64,000 nucleotides of DNA, taken from assembly GCF_022513635.1 (NCBI RefSeq), contig NZ_JAKWBL010000001.1, positions 930,001-994,000 of the forward strand. The letters run 5' to 3'. The stretch is from Paraniabella ginsengisoli. GTDB lineage: Bacteria; Bacteroidota; Bacteroidia; Chitinophagales; Chitinophagaceae. Below the pieces are notes generated by a model. That model was given only the letters and a program-made list of their open reading frames with translations, did no database searches and had not been told where the DNA came from. Shown one piece after another: positions 30,431 through 39,531 of the stretch (position 1 is its first letter; each line of letters begins with the position of its first letter). The translations under genes were made by a program, and so were the position numbers.

Positions 30431-32261
30431 ATGCCTGTTATAATCGATTATATCCTGAAATTAAATATTTGTCTCGCGGTGGTATATCTTTTTTACCAAC
30501 TTTTTTGCGCCGGCTCACTTTTTATAACTGGAACCGCTGGTATTTGCTGGGTTACACAGCGTTAAGTTTTATTATTCCTTTGATCGATATAATGCCATCT
30601 CTCGAAAAACGTGCATTGCAGGAAAACGCTATGATGCAATGGATTCCGGCTATCAATTTTGTGCTGCCACAAAAACAGAACTTTTTCGAAGCGCTTTCTT
30701 ATTGGGATTGGGCTATCAGTGTTCTTCTATTGGGGTCGCTGGTTTTGTTGGTTAGGTTTATGATTCGTTATTATTCTTTTAAAAGAATGAAAGCTAAAGC
30801 AGAACTTATTTCAAATGATACAACGAAGATATATCAGCTTAATGAGCCTATTGCTCCTTTCTCTTTTGGCAACGCCATTTTTATAAATACCGAAATGCAT
30901 AGTGGTGAAGATTTGGAAGAAATTATCAGGCATGAATTTGTACATGTAAAGCAAAAACATACTATTGATATTATGTGGTGCGAGCTATTGTGTGTGCTTA
31001 ACTGGTTTAATCCAATTGTTTGGTTGCTTCGACATAGTGTAAAACAAAACCTTGAATTTATTGCAGACAGCAAAGTATTACAAAATGGATTGGATAGAAA
31101 AGAGTATCAATATTTATTATTAAAAGTAATGGGCAACCGTCAGTTTGCCTTTACCAACCATTTCAATTTTTCATCTTTAAAAAAACGTATTGTTATGATG
31201 AACACTATAAAAAGCGCAAAGATCCACTTAATAAAATTTATGTTTTTACTGCCTGTTGTGGCGGTGCTATTGCTTTCTTTTAGAAAGGAAGTGATAAAAA
31301 ATAATATATCTGAAAAAGAAAATACAACTCAGAAGGAAACTATTGTTAAAAGGGATGGACAAAAAGAAAGCCAGGTATCTCGAAAAGATACCGTGCCGAA
31401 GGTGACTTTGAAAACTGCAATTAGTACTGGTAATCCCGATGTAAAACCTTTGATAGTTGTAGATGGTGAAACTAAAGAAGATGGATTTGATATTAACACG
31501 ATTAATTCAGCAAACATTCAAAGCGTTGACGTTTTAAAAGGCACTTCTGCTACCAGTATCTATGGAGATAAGGGTTCGAATGGAGTTGTGAAAATAACTA
31601 CGAAACAACACGCTTCGAAACGACCAGCAATAATGGCAAAAAGTTTTAAAATTGGAGAAAATCCTTTATATCTTGTGGATGGGCAACCTATGGAAAGAGA
31701 ACAATTCGAAAATATAAATCCAAATGATATCGAAAGTATCACAGTATTGAAAGATTCGTCAGCTAAAGCTGTTTATGGGCCAAAGGGGGACATGGCGTTG
31801 TAATTGTAACCACAAAGACGATAGCCTCAAAAAATGAAAAAATTATATTGACTTCACAAGGCGGTAATATAAAAATGACCACTTCAGGAAACGAAATTGT
31901 TGCGAAGAAGATTACAATGAGTGAAGGGGGTAAAGAGATCATATTTCAGGGTGTTGCTGATGGGCAAGTATTTCCCGAAAAGAATTTAAAAGGCAAAGTG
32001 TCTGGCGTACAGATAAAGCCATCAACAGGTATAGAAGAGGTTGTTGTAGTTGGATATCCGGCTAAATCAGACACAAGGGTTTTGTCAAATCCTCCAGCCA
32101 ACGCTTACTACGTATTAAACGGTGAACATGTAAAACAGAATGACATAAATCGTTTAGCTCCCAATACTATTAAATCTATTGATGTTTTAAAAGGAGACAC
32201 GGCAAAAAAATTTTACGGCGATAAAGCTAAAGAAGGCGCAATTATAATTACAACAAAATAA
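30431..32261 (+). CDS. M56 (BlaR1-like) metallopeptidase with three TonB-plug-like repeats (two frameshifts)
   Basis: 610 residues after adding one T at the T6 run 30501-30506 and one G at the G5 run 31785-31789. The ATG at 30431 opens MPVIIDYILKLNICLAVVYL, with four transmembrane helices expected. The zinc motif is HEFVH (about 168-172). After the last helix (FMFLLPVVAVLLLSF) the exposed part holds three copies of a roughly 50-residue module ending IYGDKGSNGVVKITTK, VYGPKG.HGVVIVTTK and FYGDKAKEGAIIITTK, each preceded by a VDG/LNG strand and S(V/I)xVLK. These match the plug domain of TonB-dependent receptors. It probably cleaves the paired BlaI-like repressor in response to an envelope signal. 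Confidence 0.9.
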
Positions 32262-32282
32262 ATAAAGTATTAAATAGAGCGT

Positions 32283-32308
32283 ATGCGCGGTTGATCCGCG
32301 CATTTTTA
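32283..32308 (+). terminator. Terminator after M56 gene
   Basis: TGCGCGG and CCGCGCA form a perfect 7-bp stem with a 5-base loop, followed by a T5 run, 22 bp after the M56 stop codon. Confidence 0.85.
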
Positions 32309-32337
32309 TTGTATTGAATCATTCGGTTCTATCTCAA

Positions 32338-32753
32338 TTATGATTTCTTTTTCTCTGTCAATGCAAAAAATAAACTCATGAGGCCAAAGCCTATCCAGTA
32401 TAAATAAACACCTACGTGAAAACGCTCGCCCAACCAGCGATGTGTTAAATCGGTTCTGAAATCCCGGAACGTAAAATACAATCCTGCCATGAAAATAATA
32501 AAGCAAAATACTAAAACAGTTTTGCGTTTGATTCCATTTAGTGATTTGTCTATAAAATATAAAATGGCACCAATAATTAACATCAGCGCAAAAAACATTA
32601 AAGCAGATTGCCACCAGCTTTTAAAAAAGGAGAACTGCTTATAAAAAAGCTAATACCTATTTTTCCTATTAAAGATACACCGGCAGTTAAGCTGCCTGAC
32701 AAAAGGGACAAGCCAAGTAAAATGAATAATAGTAAAAGATAATTGCGCTTCAT
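32338..32753 (-). CDS. Small multi-pass membrane protein (one frameshift)
   Basis: 138 residues when one base is added to the A6 run at 32623-32628, starting at the ATG at 32753. Hydrophobic segments: residues 4-28 (LLLLFILLGLSLLSG), about 52-67 (ALMFFALMLIIGAILYF), about 76-93 (VLVFCFIIFMAGLYFTF) and about 114-130 (YLYWIGFGLMSLFFAL). Four helices in so small a protein resembles several uncharacterised Bacteroidota families. I recognise no domain. It lies between the M56 gene (convergent) and the antiporter gene (same strand, 59 bp away). Confidence 0.65.
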
Positions 32754-32812
32754 GATTTAAGATTTTAGCAAAAAGTACATTGTTTTTATGATATGCTTTT
32801 CTTTCGAATTTT

Positions 32813-34088
32813 TTACTCCCTCTTCTTTGGAGAGGGTTGGGATGAGGTCTGTTTGTCCTTCATTACATTTTTTGCCACTCTGCCAATACTTAATCCTTGT
32901 ATCAAAATGCTAAACACTACTACCAGATAGGTTACTACTAATAACATATCCTTTGTTTCTGATGCAGGAAGTGACAACACAAGCGCAAGAGAAAGCCCGC
33001 CACGCAAGCCGCCCCACCAAATTATTTTAGCAGCTTTGCTATCCATATTTAAAAATCTTCCAATCAACTTTTGAGGAACATAAACTACAATCAACCTGCT
33101 AAGTAATACAGTGAATATGGTAATAGCTCCTAAAATCAAGTATTCTGTTTTAAACTCAACTAATAGAATTACAAACGAAATTAATATAAACAAAACGGCG
33201 TTCAGTACCACATCAACCAATTCCCAAAATTTGTTTACGTATTCCTGCGATGTGTCACTCAATGCCACCTTTCGTTTGAAATTTCCAACCATAAGCCCCA
33301 TTACAACCATCGCAAGCGCGCCCGATATGTGAACATAATTGAAGAGAGAATAACCGCCCATCACGAAGGCTAGCGTAAGCAATACTTCAGTTTCGTAATG
33401 ATCTATCGTTCTCAGCAACGCATGTAACAAATATCCGAATACCAGTCCAACTAAAATGCCACCTAAGGCTTCCTGCAAAAACAATAAACCAAACGCAGAA
33501 AAATCGAATGTAGTACTACCAGATTTTACGAGCTCTAAAAGTGCTATGAAAAGCACAACGCCCACACCATCGTTAAATAGGCTTTCGCCAATAATTGTTA
33601 TTTCAGTTTTTTTAGGAACATTGGCTTTTGTCAAAATTCCTAACACCGCAATAGGGTCTGTTGGTGAAATTAAAGCGCCGAACAAAAGACAATAAATGAA
33701 ACTGATTTCTACATGTAACAAATGTGCTGTGTAGTAAAACAGCGTTGCAATTATGGCTGTAGACACAATTACCCCAAACAAGGCAAATATTGAAATGGGC
33801 CTGATTTCTTTTTTAATTTAGACCAGTCCGTATGCAATGCTCCTGCAAATAGCAGAAATCCCAACAGTATATTTAGAATTATTTTTTCAATATGTATTCC
33901 TTCTATTATATCATGAAACCTGTCATGAGGTAGTTCCAACCAAAACTGCGAACTTAGTATCCCAATAGAAAGTATTGTCGATAATAAAAAAGTCCGATCA
34001 CGAAAGGTAGTTTAATCCATCTTTGATTGATGTAGGCAAATGTAGCGGACAGACAAATCAAAATAATTAAATACGTATAGATAGTCAT
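32813..34088 (-). CDS. Na+/H+ antiporter, CPA1/NhaP type (two frameshifts)
   Basis: 425 residues after adding one base each to the runs at 33809-33814 and 33986-33991. The ATG is at 34088. About twelve helices. The CPA1 signature is CLLFGALISPTDPIAVLGIL with the paired acidic segment IGESLFNDGVGVVLF, which carries the ion-binding Asp/Asn pair, and later WWGGLRGGLSLALVLSLP. It exchanges protons for sodium across the inner membrane. The last codons (SSQPSPKKRE) are read from a CCCTCTCC/GGAGAGGG repeat, so the natural C-terminus has been extended or replaced by repeat DNA. Confidence 0.9.
32816..32847. repeat. CCCTCTCC/GGAGAGGG repeat (copy 2), inside the antiporter 3' end
   Basis: CCCTCTTCTTTGGAGAGGGT followed by TGGGATGAGG matches the inverted complement of copy 1 at 30364-30392. 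It encodes the last nine or so antiporter residues. Confidence 0.55.
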
Positions 34089-34106
34089 TAGTTGTTGGTA
34101 GTTTAT

Positions 34107-34223
34107 TAGTGTCGTGTCATGCATAAGGTGACTGTCAGGCTGAGCTTGTAAGCCCGTTCAATGCGCCCTTCGGCAAGCTCAGGGTGACAATAGACACGAT
34201 GTATTATGCATGACACGACACTA
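34107..34223. mobile_element. 117-bp MITE-like element with 20-bp perfect TIRs and 6-bp TSD
   Basis: The left end (34107-34126, TAGTGTCGTGTCATGCATAA) is the exact reverse complement of the right end (34204-34223). The hexamer GTTTAT flanks both sides (34101-34106 and 34224-34229), as a target-site duplication would. The interior carries the GTCAGGCTGAGCTTG and CCTTCGGCAAGCTCAGGGTG modules of the REP-like hairpin. There is no coding capacity, so any movement would need a transposase in trans. Confidence 0.75.
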
Positions 34224-34291
34224 GTTTATAAGTTAATAAGTTTACAAGGTGATACTTTGTCAAACGTTCAACCGCCGATTCCCCTTTAGGG

Positions 34292-34834
34292 TTATGTGGC
34301 TTCCTCCAACTGATAAATTTCTTTATAATTTCGGCCCAGCCCGTCATAGTCCAGGCCATAACCTACAACAAATTTATTAGGAATCACAAAGCCAGTGTAG
34401 TCGATCGGTACCGGATATTGTGTCATTTCTGCTTTATGAAGCAATGTAACAATTTTTAAAGAAGCAGGTTGTTGGTGTTGCAATTGTGGGAGGAAATAAT
34501 GAAGTGTTTTGCCAGTATCTATGATGTCTTCTAAAATAACAACATGCTTCGCATGCAGATCAGTGTCAAGTCCAATGGCAGTAGTAACACTGCCGGTAGA
34601 ATTAAGCCCTTTATATGAAGCCAGTTTAATAAAACTCACTTCGCTGTCGATAGTAAGGTATTTAAAAATGTCCGCAACGAACATAAAAGATCCATTAAGT
34701 ATCGCAATAAAAACAACTTTTTTGCCTTCAAAATCCCGGTTAATATAATTGGCAAGCTCTTTAATACGGCTTTGAAGCTGCTGTTCGCTTAAATAAGTTG
34801 TAAATGTTTTATCATGAACTTTAATGGTATGCAT
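34292..34834 (-). CDS. hpt: Hypoxanthine phosphoribosyltransferase
   Basis: 180 residues, the normal family length, intact. The PRPP-binding motif is VVILEDIIDTGKTLHYFLPQL (about 96-116), preceded by VFIAILNGSFMFVADIFKYL, the pyrophosphate-binding loop (GSFMF). The flexible-loop region is SYKGLNSTGSV and the C-terminal nucleobase-binding segment is NKFVVGYGLDYDGLGRNYKEIY. It salvages hypoxanthine and guanine to IMP/GMP in the cytoplasm. It is the last of a minus-strand set (methyltransferase, glucosaminidase, hpt) with small gaps, so co-transcription is likely. Confidence 0.93.
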   Translation of the reverse strand: MHTIKVHDKTFTTYLSEQQLQSRIKELANYINRDFEGKKVVFIAILNGSFMFVADIFKYLTIDSEVSFIKLASYKGLNSTGSVTTAIGLDTDLHAKHVVILEDIIDTGKTLHYFLPQLQHQQPASLKIVTLLHKAEMTQYPVPIDYTGFVIPNKFVVGYGLDYDGLGRNYKEIYQLEEAT

Positions 34835-34849
34835 ATAACTGGAGCTATA

Positions 34850-35820
34850 TTAATTTTTAACCAAAGAAGTTTTGTCATCGCGTAGCTTCAATTTGGTACC
34901 GATAGTTGGTGAGTCGAACTTACTTAGGTTGTTATATTTTAACAGCGATTCAAGTCGAATACCTTCCGCTTGTGCTATGTCATAAATACTTTCTCCGGCC
35001 TGCACTTCATGATAAGCTTTATCCGAAACAGTTCTTTTTAATTGAAGAAAAATAAGTGTTCCTTTTTTTACTTTGTCAGCAGGAAGTCCAAAATCGTTCA
35101 TGTCGTACAATCTACTTAATGGAATATTATAGCTTCGGGCGATATCATTTAAAGAGGAGCCAGCTTTCGCAAAAATTACTTTTGTGTTGTTAATAAGAAA
35201 ATCATTTTCAGGGTAACTAATAGCAGGCACTTCTTCCATCAAAGCCGGAGCTGCATTGCTAGCTTTGGCGAAATAAGTTTTGACGTCATCATTAAAAGCT
35301 AATCGGCCCAGGCCCATCAACGTATAATCTTCCAGGTTGTATTTTTCAATGAAATTAATCAGCAGTTGAGGATATTTTGAATGAGTTGCATAGCCCGCTT
35401 TTTTCAAGCCATAAGCCCATCCTTTATAATCTGTCGGATCTAATTCAAACAGTGCCGCATAGCGACTGCGGTTTTTCAGAAAGTCAGAATGGTCTTTGTA
35501 AGATTGATCGGCACTTTCATATTTCATGAAACGTTCATTCGGTGCATCGTCGTCGTGCAATACATAAGGTCCGGCATAACCTTCTTTACATTTTATGCCG
35601 AAATGATTATTGGACTTCATTACCAGCGGGCTTTGGCCAGCCATAGTTTCATGAATGCCTTGTGCCAGTTTTATAGCCGCCGGAACGCCGGTCCGTTGCA
35701 TTTCTTCTACGGCTATTCCGCAATAAGTTTTGATGTAATTTTTAATGATCTCATTGTTTTGTGCATAGCTTAAAATGGATGCAAGCACAAAGACAGCTAC
35801 ACAATAAATTTTTTTGTCAT
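34850..35820 (-). CDS. Glucosaminidase with LysM repeats (one frameshift)
   Basis: 323 residues after adding one base to the T7 run at 35809-35815, with the ATG at 35820 and a restored signal peptide (MTKKIYCVAVFVLASILSYA). The catalytic domain (about 30-170) is of FlgJ/N-acetylglucosaminidase type: AIKLAQGIHETMAGQSPLV with the catalytic Glu, NNHFGIKCKEGYAG, FMKYESADQSYKDHSDFL and GWAYGLKKAGYATHSKYP. Two LysM-like modules follow (about 215-265 and 270-315, e.g. VQAGESIYDIAQAEGIRLESLLKYN). It cuts peptidoglycan in the periplasm. It lies 15 bp before hpt and 7 bp after the methyltransferase gene. Confidence 0.9.
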
Positions 35821-35827
35821 CTCTGAT

Positions 35828-36459
35828 TTAAATTTTTCTTATTAAGTAAAGCCCGTCTCTGATAGTTAAGGCTACTTTTTCAATATCCGCTCTATTGTTG
35901 ATATAATCATTGAATTGCCTGATGGCTTTGGCGCTCTTACCTTTAGCATCTTCTTTCAAAGCTTCGCCATGGAAAAAAATATTATCGGCTAAGATAAAAC
36001 CATTTTTTTAATGTGAGGGAAAATTAGCTCAAAATAGTTGATATAACCTGGCTTATCGGCATCAATAAAAATCAGGTCCCATTGTTCATTTAATTGAGGA
36101 ATGATTTCCAATGCGTTGCCAATATGGAGTTTTATTTTGCTTTTATGTTTTGATTTTTCAAAAAAACTGCGCGCAATATTAGCTGTCGATTCTCTGAATT
36201 CAATGGTATGTAAAACTCCATTTTCAGTAAGTCCTTCGGCCAGGCACAATGCGCTATAGCCTGTAAAAGTTCCTATTTCAAGAATGCGTTCAGGTTTGAT
36301 CATGCAGCTGATCATTTTCAGCAGCTGGCCCTGAACATGGCCACTTAACATGTGTGGCTCCGCATGATTTTTATAAGTAAAATCATTTATTTTCTTGAGT
36401 AAATCGCTTTCTGCTGTTGTGTATTGATCCGCAAATTGGGTCAAGAGTTCGTAATTCAT
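35828..36459 (-). CDS. O-methyltransferase, class I SAM-dependent (one frameshift)
   Basis: 210 residues after adding one base to the T7 run at 36003-36009, which restores the C-terminal half (NGFILADNIFFHGEALKEDA...). SAM-binding motif I is RILEIGTFTGYSALCLAEGL, followed by LHTIEFRE, HIGNALEIIPQLNEQWDLIFIDADKPGYINYFEL, where FIDADK provides metal and substrate contacts as in caffeoyl-CoA O-methyltransferase-like enzymes. The acceptor is unknown. It is the first gene of the set with the glucosaminidase and hpt. Confidence 0.9.
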
Positions 36460-36515
36460 TCTGCTTAGATAGTAGGTAGTAGTGAATAGGTAATAGGTGC
36501 TGGCACGAACAAGGG

Positions 36516-36884
36516 TTATTTAGTTTCTATTTTTAAATTTCCTATCATTTTACTTAGCATTTTGAATACAGATTCCAAATAATTTTCCAAGCTCGAAATA
36601 TCCTCTTTCTGTAAATATTCTAATACCAGGGATATTTCAATTTGAGTATCAACTTCTACCAAAGAGCTTCTTGATATTTCGTAAAACCGCTTCCGCTCTG
36701 TTTTGGATGTCCTTGCTGAACCTTCGGCAAGATTACTACATACTGATATTGCTGCTCTGCGTAGCTGACTTACTAATACAAATTGCTCTTCTTTCGGATA
36801 AGACTTTGTATGCTGATACACTTCCTTTACCAATTGCAATGCAAACTGATAAACCGTTAGATTTTTGTGAGCTAACTGTAACAT
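36516..36884 (-). CDS. Four-helix-bundle protein (23S rRNA intervening-sequence family)
   Basis: 122 residues, almost entirely helical. It fits the S23/IVP family: NLTVYQFALQLVKEVYQHTKSYPKEEQFVLVSQLRRAAISVCSNLAEGSAR and ISRSSLVEVDTQIEISLVLEYL. Related proteins are encoded in 23S rRNA insertions of some spirochaetes and as stand-alone genes in Bacteroidota. No rRNA is present here, so this is a stand-alone copy. CACGAACAAGG (36504-36514) downstream and CCTTGGTTCGTG (36957-36968) upstream form imperfect inverted flanks. Its function is unknown. Confidence 0.88.
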   Translation of the reverse strand: MLQLAHKNLTVYQFALQLVKEVYQHTKSYPKEEQFVLVSQLRRAAISVCSNLAEGSARTSKTERKRFYEISRSSLVEVDTQIEISLVLEYLQKEDISSLENYLESVFKMLSKMIGNLKIETK

Positions 36885-37001
36885 ATTTTTAATTTGCTTT
36901 ACCCATGTGTTTTACTATATTTTCACTTCCTATTTTCTACTCTCTATTTCCCTCTGCCTTGGTTCGTGTCCCCACGAAACAATGATGAGCATCAACCCCG
37001 C

Positions 37002-38475
37002 CTAATGTACACTATCCTGCTCCAGCATTTCTGCACTTACTGGTTTTGATATGATAAATAATCCAATAAAAGTTAATAATGCATTTATAATAATCAGTTC
37101 TAATCCAATTTGAAAGTCACCGAATATCAGCGACTGATACTTATCAATAAAAAACAGATGATGGGCGCAATGAAACAAACATAAGGTACCAGTTTGTCAT
37201 CTGGTCTTCTTTTTACAAAAATACCAAATGCGAAAAGTCCAAGCAGCGGTCCATAGGTGTATGCCGCCAACTTAAGTATAATGCCAATCATGCTGTTATT
37301 ATTAATAATATGGAACATAATTACTAATAATAAAAATAAAAAAGCAACTAGTAAATGTATCTTTTGACGGAAGCGTTTTTTTTGCTGTTCAGTCATATCA
37401 TCTCTTCTGTTAAGCCCGGCAATATCAATACAAAAAGATGAGGTAAGCGCAGTCATAGCACCATCGGCGCTTGGAAACAGGGCGGAAATTAAAGCGATGA
37501 TAAAAATGATAGAAATGAATGGAGGCATGTGTTGCACAGCCACTTCAGGAAATAGCTGATCTCCAGTTGCAGCAATGCCTTCCGTTGCTGCAAATAAATG
37601 TAGTAAACCTCCCAGGTACAAAAACAATCCAATTACGATTACCATGATAAAGGCCAGCGATACCATATTTTTTGAGAATCTTTTAACTTGCTAACGGAGA
37701 TGCTTTTTTGCATCATTTCCTGATCAATACCTGTCATGCTTAGCGTTATAAAAGCTCCGGCAAGTATTTGTTTGATAAAATATGATTTTGAATTTACATC
37801 TGTACTAAATATCCTTGAAAGGCCTGAGCTACGCATCGCATCAAGGCTTTCGGTAATATTCATATTCATGTGTTGCAACAAATAGATCGTACAAATAATC
37901 AACCCAAGTAACATGCCCGATGTTTGTAATGTATCAGTCCAAACAATGGTTTTTACACCGCCTTCAAATGTGTAAAGTATGATCATCACTAATATAATAA
38001 CGGTAGACACCCAGAATGGAATGCCAAAACTGTCGAGAATAGTGGCTTGCAAAATATTTACAACTAAGTATAACCTTGCAGTAGCGCCCAAAAGGCGGCT
38101 TATGATAAAGAACCAAGCTCCTGTTTTGTAAGATAGCATCCCCATTCTGGTTTTGAGATAGCCATATATAGAAGTGAGTTGTAGCCGGTAATAAAGAGGA
38201 AGTAATACAAAAGCTATCACCAAATAACCGATCATATAGCCAAGTGTTATCTGCATATATCCAAAAGCATCATTGCCCACAGCGCCAGGCACACTTACAA
38301 AAGTGACGCCACTTAAAGATGTTCCGATCATTCCAAAAGCCACCAGCATCCAGTTACTGCTTCGGTTGCCAATAAAGAAGGATTCGTTATTGCTGTTCTT
38401 ACTTGTTTTCCAGGCTACGACAAGCAATAGGATAAAATACGCAATGACAATGGAGAATAAAAATCCTGCAGACAT
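37002..38475 (-). CDS. Sodium/solute symporter family protein (two frameshifts)
   Basis: 491 residues after adding one base each to the A6 run at 37149-37154 and the T6 run at 37668-37673. About 13 helices. SSS-family marks are SFFIGNRSSNWMLVAFGMIGTSLSGVTFVSVPGAVG near the N-terminus (substrate/Na+ site), YGYLKTRMG, YTFEGGVKTIVWTDTLQ, FITLSMTGIDQEMMQKSI and IALISALFPSADGAMTALTSSFCIDI. It imports an unidentified solute with Na+. The recovered C-terminus adds a further helix (LIIINALLTFIGLFIIS). It is divergent from the LOG-family gene; no enzyme gene nearby points to a substrate. Confidence 0.9.
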
Positions 38476-38564
38476 ATTATTTGTTGATTAATTATTTTGT
38501 TTCGGTCCAACTAATTTTTGAAGATAGGGAAAAATGCTACTCCTTTGTAAGAAAATTTTCAATC

Positions 38565-39119
38565 ATGATAATAAAGTCACTGGCGGTATTTTGTGGTTCG
38601 AAAGACGGTAAAGAAAACTTGTTTATAGAACAAGCAACTGCACTGGGCATTTGGATGGCATCAAAAAGTATAAAATTAGTTTATGGTGGCGGAAATGTAG
38701 GCTTAATGGGACATGTGGCAAATGCGGTTATGGAAAATGGCGGATCAGTAACAGGTGTAATTCCAGAGATCTTGGATGCCAGAGAAAGATCGCACAAGAC
38801 AATCACGGAATTATTGGTAGTAGGCGATATGCATATACGTAAAAGAAAGATGTACGAACTCTGTGATGCGGCCGTTATTTTACCCGGTGGTTACGGAACG
38901 CTGGATGAGCTTTTTGAAATGATCACATGGAACAATCTTTCTATTCACGATAAGAATATTTATATCATTAATCTTAACGGGTTTTACGATCATTTGCTGG
39001 CGCATATTGAAACCATGCTACATAATGGATTTTTATATGAAAATCCATTACATAAATTAACTATTGTATCCGGTGTTGAAGAGTTTGTACTGTTACCCGA
39101 ATTTATGAGCGAAGGTTAA
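38565..39119 (+). CDS. LOG-family (TIGR00730) Rossmann protein
   Basis: 184 residues from ATG 38565 (MIIKSLAVFCGSKDG), which fits the family start better than an upstream TTG. The family motifs are LVYGGGNVGLMGHVANAV and the signature LPGGYGTLDELFEMITWN, with RKRKMYELCDAAVILPGG between. LOG proteins hydrolyse the ribosyl bond of nucleoside 5'-monophosphates, including cytokinin nucleotides; in most bacteria the physiological substrate is uncertain. It is intact and monocistronic; the next gene downstream is metE with its own riboswitch. Confidence 0.92.
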   Translation: MIIKSLAVFCGSKDGKENLFIEQATALGIWMASKSIKLVYGGGNVGLMGHVANAVMENGGSVTGVIPEILDARERSHKTITELLVVGDMHIRKRKMYELCDAAVILPGGYGTLDELFEMITWNNLSIHDKNIYIINLNGFYDHLLAHIETMLHNGFLYENPLHKLTIVSGVEEFVLLPEFMSEG

Positions 39120-39143
39120 GAAGAACGCTTTGTTTTTTATCAT

Positions 39144-39151
39144 TACCTTTG
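39144..39151 (+). promoter_or_regulatory. -7 box upstream of the cobalamin riboswitch
   Basis: TACCTTTG matches TAnnTTTG and is followed by GCG. It lies about 35 bp before the riboswitch aptamer. No well-spaced -33 element was identified. Confidence 0.5.
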
Positions 39152-39184
39152 CGCCCCAAGTTCTTTACTTTATTTCTTTATCAA

Positions 39185-39356
39185 ACGGAAAAGGTTTTAC
39201 TTAACGTAGATTAATAGGGAATTGTGTGCAAATCGCAAGCTGTCCCGCAACTGTAAGTAACAAAAAGTTTTTACCCTTGTTGTCCACTGCCCCGAATGCT
39301 TTTCGGGACGGGAAGGACGGTGAAAATGTTACAAGCCAGGAGACCTGCCTTTACTG
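39185..39356 (+). promoter_or_regulatory. Cobalamin (B12) riboswitch of metE
   Basis: The conserved core is easily read: AATAGGGAA (39212-39220), CTGTCCCGCAACTGTAAGTA (39240-39259), and the B12 box region AAGCCAGGAGACCTGCC (39333-39349). A species-variable hairpin (CCCGAA-TGCT-TTCGGG region, 39290-39307) sits between. The aptamer is followed by about 175 nt of expression platform before metE. Repression of the B12-independent enzyme when B12 is present is the established logic for this pairing. Confidence 0.95.
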
Positions 39357-39531
39357 TATTGACTATGCTTTCGTGGAATGAAGCAAATTGTCATTGATGC
39401 ATTTTATCTCAGGGAATTGCTTTGCCTTGCCGGGATTTTTATGTGCATTCTTTACATTTTTTATCCACCTAAGTATTGTTGAAGTTGAGCAAAAGAGCTT
39501 TTATCTGATTTTATCATTTTAAAAGCAACAA

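Noticed and set aside
30000..32261. Beta-lactam resistance operon
   Set aside because: A BlaI/M56 pair is present but no beta-lactamase or PBP gene follows; these pairs regulate other things in Bacteroidota.
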